NCBI RefSeq assembly: GCF_040361335.1
Contig: NZ_APNM01000022.1
Location: forward strand, 1 to 26,086
Direction: 5' to 3'
Source of the DNA: APNM01 sp040361335
GTDB lineage: Bacteria; Pseudomonadota; Gammaproteobacteria; Nevskiales; Salinisphaeraceae
DNA: 26,086 bases
The notes below the pieces were generated by a model, which saw only the letters and a program-made list of their open reading frames with translations, had not been told where the DNA came from and searched no databases. The position numbers and the translations under genes are program-made. The stretch's first letter is position 1. The number at the start of each line of letters is the position of its first letter. Positions 17,520 to 24,461 of this stretch are shown piece after piece.

Positions 17520-18554
17520 TCAATCGCCGGCGACGCGTACCACTTGTTTTCCGAAGTTCTCGCCCCGCAGCATCCCGATGAATGCCTGCGGCGCGTTTTC
17601 CAGACCGTCCGCCACGTCCTCGCGGTAGCGGATGGCGCCGTCGCGCAGCCAATCGTTCATGGTCGCGACGAACTCGTCATAACGCGGGCCGTAGTGGTCG
17701 AAGACCAGGAATCCCTGCATGCGGATCCGCTTGACCACCAGGTTGACCATCAGCCGGGGGCTGCGATCGGGGCCCTCGCCCTCGAACCCGCTGTTGTAGT
17801 GGGCGATCAGGCCGCACACGGGCACCCGCGCGCCCACGTTCAGCAGCGGCAGCACCGCTTCGAACACGGCCCCGCCCACGTTCTCGAAATAGATGTCGAT
17901 GCCGTCCGGGCAGGCCGCGGCCAGGCGCTCGTCGAGATCGCCGCCGCGCCGATCGATGCAGGCGTCGTAGCCCAGCTCGTCCACCGCGTGGCGGCATTTG
18001 TCCTCGCCGCCGGCCACGCCCACGACGCGGCAGCCCTGGAGCTTGGCGATCTGACCGACCACCGAGCCCACGGCGCCGGTCGCCGCCGACACCACCACCG
18101 TCTCGCCGCGCTCGGGCTCGCCGATGTCGAGCAGGCCGATGTAGGCCGTGAAGCCCGGCATGCCCAGCACGCCCAGGGCGTAGGAGGGCCGCGCCATGTC
18201 CGGATCGAGCCGCATCAGCTCGTCCGCGGTCACGACCGGGCGGCTGCGCCAGCCGGTCGGGGCCAGTACCAGATCGCCCTCGCGGTAGTCCGGATGCCCG
18301 GACGCCAGGACCCGGGCCACCCCCTGCCCGACCATCGGCTCGCCGACGGCGACGTTCCGGGCATAGGACGGACCCTCGGCCATGCGACCGCGCATGTACG
18401 GGTCGAGGGACAGGTACAGGGTCTCGAGCAGGACTTCGCCGTCGCCCGGCGTCCCCGCGGGCGCCTCCTCGAGACGGAAATCCGTCTCGACGGGTGCGCC
18501 GGAGGGACGCCGGGCGAGGACGACCCGCCGATCATTGCCGGGGAGCGCGCTCAT
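17520..18554 (-). CDS. MDR-family NADP-dependent double-bond reductase (PTGR/CurA-like)
   Basis: A 344-residue zinc-independent medium-chain reductase of the leukotriene-B4 12-hydroxydehydrogenase / prostaglandin reductase / CurA type. Family marks are YLSLDPYMRGRM (47-58), SAATGAVGSVVGQIAK (156-171) in the Rossmann fold, YFENVGG near 216, VCGLIAHYN and the C-terminal GMLRGENFGKQVVRV. Such enzymes reduce the C=C of alpha,beta-unsaturated ketones or aldehydes with NADPH. The ATG lies in the loop of a perfect 10-bp inverted repeat, and the only Shine-Dalgarno-like GGGAG is in its 5' arm. This suggests translational control. A 346-bp gap separates it from the upstream SDR gene. Confidence 0.92.
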   Translation of the reverse strand: MSALPGNDRRVVLARRPSGAPVETDFRLEEAPAGTPGDGEVLLETLYLSLDPYMRGRMAEGPSYARNVAVGEPMVGQGVARVLASGHPDYREGDLVLAPTGWRSRPVVTADELMRLDPDMARPSYALGVLGMPGFTAYIGLLDIGEPERGETVVVSAATGAVGSVVGQIAKLQGCRVVGVAGGEDKCRHAVDELGYDACIDRRGGDLDERLAAACPDGIDIYFENVGGAVFEAVLPLLNVGARVPVCGLIAHYNSGFEGEGPDRSPRLMVNLVVKRIRMQGFLVFDHYGPRYDEFVATMNDWLRDGAIRYREDVADGLENAPQAFIGMLRGENFGKQVVRVAGD

Positions 18555-18568
18555 ACGGGCGCGCTCCC
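18541..18568 (-). promoter_or_regulatory. Stem-loop enclosing the start codon of the MDR reductase
   Basis: A perfect 10-bp inverted repeat (GGGAGCGCGC / GCGCGCTCCC, 18541-18550 with 18559-18568) has an 8-nt loop that contains the ATG at 18552-18554. In the mRNA the GGGAG nine bases before the ATG, the only ribosome-binding-site candidate, is fully paired with codons 3-6. Such a structure would hide the ribosome-binding site unless it is melted by a protein, a ligand, temperature or ribosomes. Confidence 0.55.
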
Positions 18569-18900
18569 GCCGACGGTCCGGCGCACGGCATACCGGACGA
18601 CGGCGTCATACCCGGGCATGACGGCTGGGGCGTTGACCAACTGTCGACTCCTCATCTTCGCACCTGCGACCGCCGTGGCGGTCGGTTATCGACTGTCACC
18701 GCCATTCGCTGGCGATGTTGTTTTTTTGACATTAATGGCGGGCCTGTTCCGCCCGCACTACACAAACGGGTAGTTTTATTTTCTGATCGTTTTTTATTTT
18801 TAAATCAGATATTTATAATTTATCGGCGCGACCATGGCGGGGTGGCCGCACCCGGGTGGGAACCGGCCGCCGCGATTGCCACGGCGGCCGGCCTATGGCA
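18555..18900 (-). promoter_or_regulatory. Long untranslated gap with AT-rich core and several inverted repeats
   Basis: This is the only gap over 300 bp in the gene run and no convincing ORF fills it. About 18717-18825 is strikingly AT-rich and may hold a promoter for the MDR gene, although I cannot place -35/-10 boxes. Besides the stem-loops listed separately there are CGACCGCC/GGCGGTCG (18667-18684), GCGGGC/GCCCGC around 18738-18756, and TCTGAT/ATCAGA (18782-18787 with 18804-18809). The last could be an operator. On the + strand, CGCCA-ttcgc-TGGCG at 18700-18714 is soon followed by seven Ts, like an intrinsic terminator, although no + strand gene is seen. Confidence 0.4.
18863..18891 (-). 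terminator. Hairpin just after the SDR stop codon
   Basis: A perfect 10-bp stem (CCGGCCGCCG / CGGCGGCCGG) with a 9-nt loop begins nine bases after the stop of the SDR gene. It is not followed by a T-tract in the sense direction. It could be a weak or Rho-assisted terminator at the end of the DUF1329-SDR transcript. Confidence 0.45.
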
Positions 18901-19713
18901 TCAGCGGCCGGCGGTCGCGCCGCCGTCCACCGCCAGCTCGGCACCGGTCACCCACTTGGCGCCGTCGCTGGCCAGGTAAAGCACCGCGTTGGCGACGTCG
19001 ACAGGTTCGCCATAGCCCAGCGGTTGCAGCGTCTGAAGCAGGGAATCGGCCTCCTCCTCGCTCTCGGCCAGGCCCAGGCGCGCGAAACCCTTGATCACGT
19101 CCTCGCCCATCTGGGTCCGAATCACCGCGGGATGGATCGAATTGACGCGGACGCCGTAGTCGAGATGACCGCACTCGATGGCGGCCGCCTTGGTCAGCAG
19201 CCTCACGGCCCCCTTGGAGCTGCAGTAGGCACCCAGGCCCGCGTAGCCGGTCAGCCCGGCCACCGACGACAGGTTGACGATGGAGCCGCCCCGGCCCGCC
19301 GCGCCGCCCGGACGCATGGCGCGGATGGCGTGCTTGATGCCGAGAAACACACCGTCGACATTGACCCGGTGGATATTCTGGAATTCCTCCAGACTGCAGT
19401 CGGCGAGCAGGGACATGACCTCGATGCCGGCGTTGTTGACCAGGACGTCGAAGCCGCCCAGGTCGCCGATGGCGCGGCCGATGGCAGCCTCCCACTGCGC
19501 CTCGTCGGTGACGTCGTGGGCGGCCGCCACGGTGCGTACGCCGGCATCGCGCAGCGCGCCGGCCTGCCGCTCGGCGGCGTCGCCGTCGACATCCGTGACC
19601 ATCACCGCGGCCCCGGCCGCGCCGAGATGCTCGGCGATAGCGGCGCCCAGTCCCCGTCCGGCGCCGGTGACCAACGCCACCTTGCCGTCCAGCCCGAAAG
19701 CCTCATTACTCAT
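18901..19713 (-). CDS. Short-chain dehydrogenase/reductase (SDR)
   Basis: A classical SDR of 270 residues. It shows TGAGRGLG (16-23), Asp41 after beta-2 (NAD-type), NNAG (93-96), Asn118, Ser150 and the catalytic Tyr163/Lys167 (YCSSK). The end VTGAELAVDGGATAGR is family-typical. It resembles bacterial hydroxysteroid or cyclic-alcohol dehydrogenases in general layout, but the substrate is not readable. It is clearly different from the other SDR of this window (11223-11990), with an insertion before the catalytic strand (RPGGAAGRGGS) and a longer helix near 205-225. The ATG is preceded by AGAGG. It follows the second DUF1329 gene after 53 bp. Confidence 0.92.
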   Translation of the reverse strand: MSNEAFGLDGKVALVTGAGRGLGAAIAEHLGAAGAAVMVTDVDGDAAERQAGALRDAGVRTVAAAHDVTDEAQWEAAIGRAIGDLGGFDVLVNNAGIEVMSLLADCSLEEFQNIHRVNVDGVFLGIKHAIRAMRPGGAAGRGGSIVNLSSVAGLTGYAGLGAYCSSKGAVRLLTKAAAIECGHLDYGVRVNSIHPAVIRTQMGEDVIKGFARLGLAESEEEADSLLQTLQPLGYGEPVDVANAVLYLASDGAKWVTGAELAVDGGATAGR

Positions 19714-19766
19714 GATTTCGATCCTCTCGTTTAGTCAAGCCGGCAGGCGGTAGCGATGCGGATCGC

Positions 19767-21143
19767 TCAGCGCCCCAGACGCCGCAGGGAATTGCGCGTC
19801 AGGTATTGGTCATAGGTCGACGGATCGTTGACCTTGGTGCGATGGCCGCCCGCGATCTCCCGCACCTGCTCCAGGCGCGACATGCGCCCGGTCTGGATGT
19901 CGAAGGCGTGGACGTGACCCCAGGACCAGTAGGGATCGTCGCCGTCCATGACCGCCTTGTCGCCGTCCTGGTAGAGGGCGTAGGCCCCGTCGAAGCTGCG
20001 ATAGACCTGGCCCTTGCGGTCGTACGAGTTCATCGCGATCGGCAGGCCCGTGCGCGCATCGAACCACACACGCTTCTTGCCGACCGGGGCGCGCTCGAAA
20101 CCGGTGGGCTCGGCATCCACCACGATCGCCTCGGGCACCAGTTCCACCGTGGTATCCCAGAAGGTCTCGCCCTTGGGCCCGCCGTGGGTCCCGTGCTCCC
20201 AGTTGGGATCCGAGGAATTCCAGCCGCCGGTGACGCCCGCGAGCATGGGCCCGCGATCGACGATACGGTAGTTCCCCCAGGTATACAGGGGATCGCCGGC
20301 CGCCCAGGCATCGGACAGGTAGAGTGTGCCCCCGGGCACCAGCGGCTCGAAGCGCTGGTTGGTCGGATATTCGCGGATGCGCTTGAACTGCGGCAGGTAG
20401 CCGACCAGTTCGGGGTATTGGTTCTGGTCGTAGGGCCAGATGTTAAGGAACGAGGTGCCGGAAATATCGTTCGGCGCCACGAAGATCACGCTCTGGAAGC
20501 GCAGCTTGTCCTTGTGATCCGGCCAATAGGGCTTGGGCGACATACTCACCCGCGCAACCGGTGCCAGCTCCGCCCAGACCACGTCGTAGCGGTACTGGAC
20601 ATCGCCCTCGACCGAGATGTCGTACTCCTTGATCGCGTAGACCGAGGCGTCGTGCCGGCCCCAGCTCAGGGTAAGCGCGGCGAACAGCTCCAGGCCGTTG
20701 CTGGCGTCGGGGAAGGGATTGCCGCCGATCCAGGGTTCGCCGTCGGGCGCCACCACGTTGCCGCGATCGTCGAAACGGGCCTTGCCCTGGTTGCTCAGGG
20801 TCGCCTCCAGGTAATCCCGGGGCGAGAGCTTCATGATGTCGGTCGTGGTCGGGGCGAGCTTGAGTTGGCGCCCCATGTCGCGGATCTGCTGATACTTGAT
20901 GTCGTCCAGCAGGTCCTTCACCAGGTCGACATTGTCGGCCGTGATCGTGTCGCCGGGCGACAGCTTGCCCTTGGTGTACTCTTCGATCGACAGCAGCTCG
21001 TCGGGATAGCTGCGAGACACATCGCCCTCCTTGGCGATCGTGGGCCAGAGGGGGGCCAGCACCCCCGTCGCCAGCACGCCCCTGGCGAGCTGGTTCAGGA
21101 AGTGCCGCCGGCTATAACCGCGGTCGTAGCGGATCACATGCAT
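19767..21143 (-). CDS. Tat-exported DUF1329 protein, second copy
   Basis: A 458-residue DUF1329 protein. The N-terminus has a twin-arginine motif (SRRHFLN, about 11-17) before a hydrophobic stretch (LARGVLATGVLAPLW), so it should be exported folded through Tat. Family blocks are PWIGGNPFPDA, LTLSWGRHD, LVGYLPQFKRIREYPTNQRF, YLSDAWAAGDPLYTWGNYRIV and VGKKRVWFDART. DUF1329 has been linked to the LolA/LolB-like fold, suggesting binding of a hydrophobic ligand in the periplasm. That role is inference. It is a paralogue of the protein at 24462-25847 and differs mainly in the leader, in the region around VSMSPKPYWPDHKD and in the C-terminal third. It lies beyond the terminator that follows the DUF1302 gene, so it depends on read-through or its own promoter. 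Confidence 0.92.
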   Translation of the reverse strand: MHVIRYDRGYSRRHFLNQLARGVLATGVLAPLWPTIAKEGDVSRSYPDELLSIEEYTKGKLSPGDTITADNVDLVKDLLDDIKYQQIRDMGRQLKLAPTTTDIMKLSPRDYLEATLSNQGKARFDDRGNVVAPDGEPWIGGNPFPDASNGLELFAALTLSWGRHDASVYAIKEYDISVEGDVQYRYDVVWAELAPVARVSMSPKPYWPDHKDKLRFQSVIFVAPNDISGTSFLNIWPYDQNQYPELVGYLPQFKRIREYPTNQRFEPLVPGGTLYLSDAWAAGDPLYTWGNYRIVDRGPMLAGVTGGWNSSDPNWEHGTHGGPKGETFWDTTVELVPEAIVVDAEPTGFERAPVGKKRVWFDARTGLPIAMNSYDRKGQVYRSFDGAYALYQDGDKAVMDGDDPYWSWGHVHAFDIQTGRMSRLEQVREIAGGHRTKVNDPSTYDQYLTRNSLRRLGR

Positions 21144-21221
21144 CGCATCGACTCCATCGCGAAATTGTCATCATCCAGGATATCGGCCGCCACGCCCGGA
21201 AGACCCACCCTTGACTCCCCG

Positions 21222-21256
21222 AAAAAAGCCCGACGGCCAAGAGGGGTTGGCCGCCG
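21222..21256 (-). terminator. Intrinsic terminator after the DUF1302 gene
   Basis: In the sense direction CGGCGGCCAA pairs with TTGGCCGTCG (10 bp with one G-U) around a 6-nt loop, followed by GGC and six Ts. It starts about 30 bp after the DUF1302 stop. This is the best Rho-independent terminator in the window and separates the envelope module from the second DUF1329 gene. Confidence 0.8.
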
Positions 21257-21284
21257 GTAGCGGGGGAGGAGCCTGTTGTACGGG

Positions 21285-23339
21285 TCAGAACTGATACTCG
21301 ACCCTCGTGGTGATCTCGTCGGCGAAGTCCACGGTCGACAGCGTGTTGTCGTACTTGCTGCCGTGCACCGTGCCGATCATGTTGGCGAACACCTGGAAGG
21401 TCCACTCACTGTTGGGCTTCCACCGCAGCGCCGGCTGGACCAGCAGGCCGCCCTGCACGTCGTACAGCGCCGCGAAGTCGATCCGCCAGATCCGGTTCGG
21501 GAACGGCTGCTGGAAGGCGAACGCCACGTAGTTGGCGCTGCTGATGCCGTCCGGCAGGCGATCCTCGGGATCGTCGGCGTTGGGATCGCCGCCGTAGCCC
21601 GACAGGTGGCGGTTGAAGATGTCGCTTTCCGAGCGGTGCAGGTACTGCAGCACCGCGAACGCCGCCGGGAAGGTCCGGCTGTAGCGCACGAACTTCTGGA
21701 ACACCAGACCGATCTCGTACTCGTCCTCCTCGATCACGTTGTCCCGATAGGGATTGAGATCGGTGGGCGTGAACTTGCGGTCCGGCGTGAACTTCGCTTC
21801 CAGGCTGGCGTTGATCTGGTCGAACAGGATCGAGTCCGAAGGGCCCTCGATGCGGTAGCTCATGCCCAGCCCGAAGTTGTTCTCGCGCGCGTACTCGCGC
21901 TTGATATGACCGCGCAGGCCGCCGGAAAGCTGCAGGAACAGATCCTCCTGGGCTTCCTGCTCGGCCGGCGTCGAGGCCTCCCGCGCGGTCGCGTCCTGGG
22001 CGCCCGGGAACTCGCGGATCGCCGTGTTCAGGCCGGTGAAGTGGTTCAGCCGGGCCAGGGCGCCGTAGGTGTAGAACTCCTCGGCCGAGGTCACGCCGGT
22101 GGGATCCACCTCGAACACGCTGTCGGCCAGTTCGCCGGCGAAGAAGTCCGAGAATAGAGCGCCGGCATCGCCGACGCCAGCCGGCCCGCCCGGCTGCAGC
22201 CCCTGCACCACGTCGGAGTCGGTCCACTGGAAGAAGCCGAAGTGGTTGTAACGGCGGTTGGCCATCAGGGTGAGGTCCACCGGACCCACCGGGCCGCGCA
22301 GCCGGATACCGTAGTTGTACTCGTCGTCGTACTGCTTGAACTGGTCATGCACCGTGAACTGCGACGGGATGACGTTGTACGGCGTGTTGGGGTTGGGGTA
22401 GATCGTCGGCCGGAACCGTTGCGCATAGCTATCGATCTCCCAGCCGCCCAGGATGTTGAACGGCAGCGAGTTGCGCGGCAGCAGGTAGGAGGCCCGCACG
22501 CCCAGCGACGGGATGCGCTTGTCCGAGAACTCCTCGGAAACGAAGTCCAGGAGCTGGTGCCGACGCAAATCCAGGCCGTTGGGCACGTCCATGATCCGGA
22601 AGAACAACAGGTCGCCCCAGGCGATCTGCTGGTTGCCGGCCCGGATCAGCAGCGGTCCCTTCTGATAGTCCAAATAGAACTGCGGCAGATCCACCATGTA
22701 ATCGTCGCCGGCCCACTCCAGCGGGCTGGAACCTTCCTCGCCCTCCAGCTTGGCCACCTGCCTCGCTTCGAAGGCGTCGTTGCCGCGATCCTGGGGCTCG
22801 CTGGGGTTGCGGGTGGTCGGCGCCAGGGCCTTGCCGCTGTCGTAGCGGTATTCGTAGAAGTTCGGGTCGTCGTTGTTGAGCGTGCCGACCGCGTCCGCGG
22901 TCCGGATATCATCGATGTCGAACTGGTCGTCGTAGATGTCGGGATCGCCGACCGCGCGGACCTTCACGTTCAACCGCAGGTTGCTGAACAGGCTGACGTT
23001 GGCGTTGAACTCGCCGCGGATCATTTCCATGTTGAAGGTCGTGTCCGACTTTTCCACCGGGCGCACGACTTCGTCGTTGAACGACAGCAGCGGCACCAGC
23101 AGGGACCGGCCGTTACGCTCGACCGTCTTGCCGTTGAAGATATTGCCCCGCTGGTTGTACGGGTTCTCCTTGCCCGTGATCGATACCGCGTTCTCGTTGC
23201 GGATGAATCCGCCGTAGCTGAAACTGAAATCCGGCTGACCCAGCACACTCTCCACCAGGTCCGCCTGCGCCGCAGGCAACGCCAGGGCCGCGCTCGCAGC
23301 CGCCAGCGTCACCCATAGCCGTTGGGTTCTCGTCTTCAT
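21285..23339 (-). CDS. DUF1302 outer-membrane beta-barrel protein
   Basis: A 684-residue outer-membrane protein. A Sec signal peptide (MKTRTQRLW, a hydrophobic stretch, cleavage after AAQA near 26) precedes FSFSYGGFIRNENAV, a typical DUF1302 opening. Alternating amphipathic strands follow, with YLDYQKGPLLIRAGNQQIAWGDLLFFRIMDVPNGLD and VDLTLMANRRYNHFGFFQW. The last residues are VEYQF, with the C-terminal Phe used for barrel insertion. Large acidic loops are present (for example around 140-200 and 390-410). In many proteobacteria DUF1302, DUF1329 and YCF48-like genes occur together beside genes for hydrophobic-compound degradation. A pore or carrier role for such compounds is inferred. AGGAGG lies eight bases before the ATG. 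The gene follows the YCF48-like gene after 69 bp and ends at a terminator. Confidence 0.93.
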   Translation of the reverse strand: MKTRTQRLWVTLAAASAALALPAAQADLVESVLGQPDFSFSYGGFIRNENAVSITGKENPYNQRGNIFNGKTVERNGRSLLVPLLSFNDEVVRPVEKSDTTFNMEMIRGEFNANVSLFSNLRLNVKVRAVGDPDIYDDQFDIDDIRTADAVGTLNNDDPNFYEYRYDSGKALAPTTRNPSEPQDRGNDAFEARQVAKLEGEEGSSPLEWAGDDYMVDLPQFYLDYQKGPLLIRAGNQQIAWGDLLFFRIMDVPNGLDLRRHQLLDFVSEEFSDKRIPSLGVRASYLLPRNSLPFNILGGWEIDSYAQRFRPTIYPNPNTPYNVIPSQFTVHDQFKQYDDEYNYGIRLRGPVGPVDLTLMANRRYNHFGFFQWTDSDVVQGLQPGGPAGVGDAGALFSDFFAGELADSVFEVDPTGVTSAEEFYTYGALARLNHFTGLNTAIREFPGAQDATAREASTPAEQEAQEDLFLQLSGGLRGHIKREYARENNFGLGMSYRIEGPSDSILFDQINASLEAKFTPDRKFTPTDLNPYRDNVIEEDEYEIGLVFQKFVRYSRTFPAAFAVLQYLHRSESDIFNRHLSGYGGDPNADDPEDRLPDGISSANYVAFAFQQPFPNRIWRIDFAALYDVQGGLLVQPALRWKPNSEWTFQVFANMIGTVHGSKYDNTLSTVDFADEITTRVEYQF

Positions 23340-23367
23340 GTGTCTGACCTCCTGTAATTATTGGAAT

Positions 23368-23409
23368 ACCGAGGCACTGGTTTTTTTATGCTTCCCCCCA
23401 GTTCTCGGT
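23368..23409 (-). promoter_or_regulatory. Interrupted stem-loop between the YCF48-like and DUF1302 genes
   Basis: ACCGAG and ACTGG pair with CCAGT and CTCGGT (6 plus 5 bp, separated by a small internal loop) around a large loop that contains a run of Gs and a run of As. It lies between the YCF48-like stop and the DUF1302 ribosome-binding site. No T-tract follows, so mRNA processing or stability is the likelier role. Confidence 0.4.
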
Positions 23410-24380
23410 TATCCCCCCGATGGTCGTTTCTCGACCCGTAGCACACGGCCGGTATGACCGGCCACGAACAAACCTTCTCCGGTGGCCGCCGCACCGATGT
23501 ACCAGTTGCGGTCCACGTCGCCGTCGGTCACCTGCGTCCAGCTCTCGCCGCCGTCGTCGCTGACGATCATCCGGCGCATGCCCGGCACCGTCACCGTGCC
23601 GTCACCGTCCGCGTAAACGCCCAGCAGGTTCGCTTCCAGGTCCGTCTCCAGCGACGTCCACGTCGCACCGCCGTCGGTCGTGCGCAGCACCGTGCCGCTC
23701 TGACCCACCGCGTAGCCCAGACCGTTGGCGTGCAGATCCAGACCGAACAGCGATACATCGCCGCTGTGCACGCCTTCCCAGTTCGCGCCGCCGTCCGGCG
23801 AACGCAGCACCATCCCGAACTCGCCCACGATCGTGACCGTGCCGTCGGCGCTCACGTGTACGTCGTTCAGGTGCGGCTCGTAGTTGTCCTTCACCAGCGT
23901 CGCCGGGTTGAAGGCCGACTCACGCCAGCTCGCGCCGCCGTCCTCCGACAGCAGGATCGTGCCGAACGAACCCACCGCCACCGCCAGGCCCGATGCGTTC
24001 ATCGACACGCCCATCAGGCGCTGGCTGGTGCCGGCGTCCACCGCCGTCCAGCTCGCGCCGCCATCGTCGCTGTAGCGGATCAGGCCCATCTGGCCCACCA
24101 CCACGCGCTTGTCGCCCGACAGCGCCGCGTCGAACGCCGCCAGCTCCGTGTCCAACTGGCCGCGCTCCCAGCTCGCGCCGCCGTCGGCCGTCACCAGCAT
24201 CGTCCCGCGGTCGCCCACCGCCAGACCGTGCTCGCCGTCCTGTTCGAAGGCGATGCTGTAAAGCGGACGGTGGGGCGTGCCCGACGTCACCACCTCGACA
24301 TTGCGGGGCGCGGCGGCGGATGCGGCAACCGCCGCGGTCAGGCATACCAGGGTCAGGCTGCTGGTGATCAGTGATCTCAT
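23409..24380 (-). CDS. YCF48-like beta-propeller protein
   Basis: A 323-residue exported protein. A Sec signal peptide (MRSLITSSLTLVCLTAAVAASA) precedes six copies of the BNR/YCF48 blade motif DGGxxW: DGGASW three times, then DGGANW, DGGATW and DGGESW. They are spread evenly, each followed by a GxxG/AVG strand (LAVGDRGTML, AVGSFGTILL, AVGQSGTVLR). It should fold as a six- or seven-bladed propeller in the periplasm. The plant and cyanobacterial namesake assists photosystem II assembly; here there is no photosystem, and the role is probably scaffolding of the DUF1329/DUF1302 partners. GGAG precedes the ATG. It is 81 bp after the first DUF1329 gene, with a strong stem-loop between them. Confidence 0.9.
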   Translation of the reverse strand: MRSLITSSLTLVCLTAAVAASAAAPRNVEVVTSGTPHRPLYSIAFEQDGEHGLAVGDRGTMLVTADGGASWERGQLDTELAAFDAALSGDKRVVVGQMGLIRYSDDGGASWTAVDAGTSQRLMGVSMNASGLAVAVGSFGTILLSEDGGASWRESAFNPATLVKDNYEPHLNDVHVSADGTVTIVGEFGMVLRSPDGGANWEGVHSGDVSLFGLDLHANGLGYAVGQSGTVLRTTDGGATWTSLETDLEANLLGVYADGDGTVTVPGMRRMIVSDDGGESWTQVTDGDVDRNWYIGAAATGEGLFVAGHTGRVLRVEKRPSGG

Positions 24381-24423
24381 CGTTTGTCTCCACCCGTCAG
24401 GGAGGCATTGGGGATAAAGAAGG

Positions 24424-24452
24424 GGGCCGGGCGGATCGCGCCCGCCCGGCCC
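24424..24452 (-). terminator. Attenuator-like stem-loop between the DUF1329 and YCF48-like genes
   Basis: A perfect 11-bp stem (GGGCCGGGCGG / CCGCCCGGCCC) with a 7-nt loop is followed in the sense direction by CCTTCTTTAT, a modest T-rich stretch. It lies between two co-directional genes and may terminate part of the transcripts, giving more DUF1329 mRNA than downstream mRNA. Confidence 0.55.
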
Positions 24453-24461
24453 GACCGGCGT

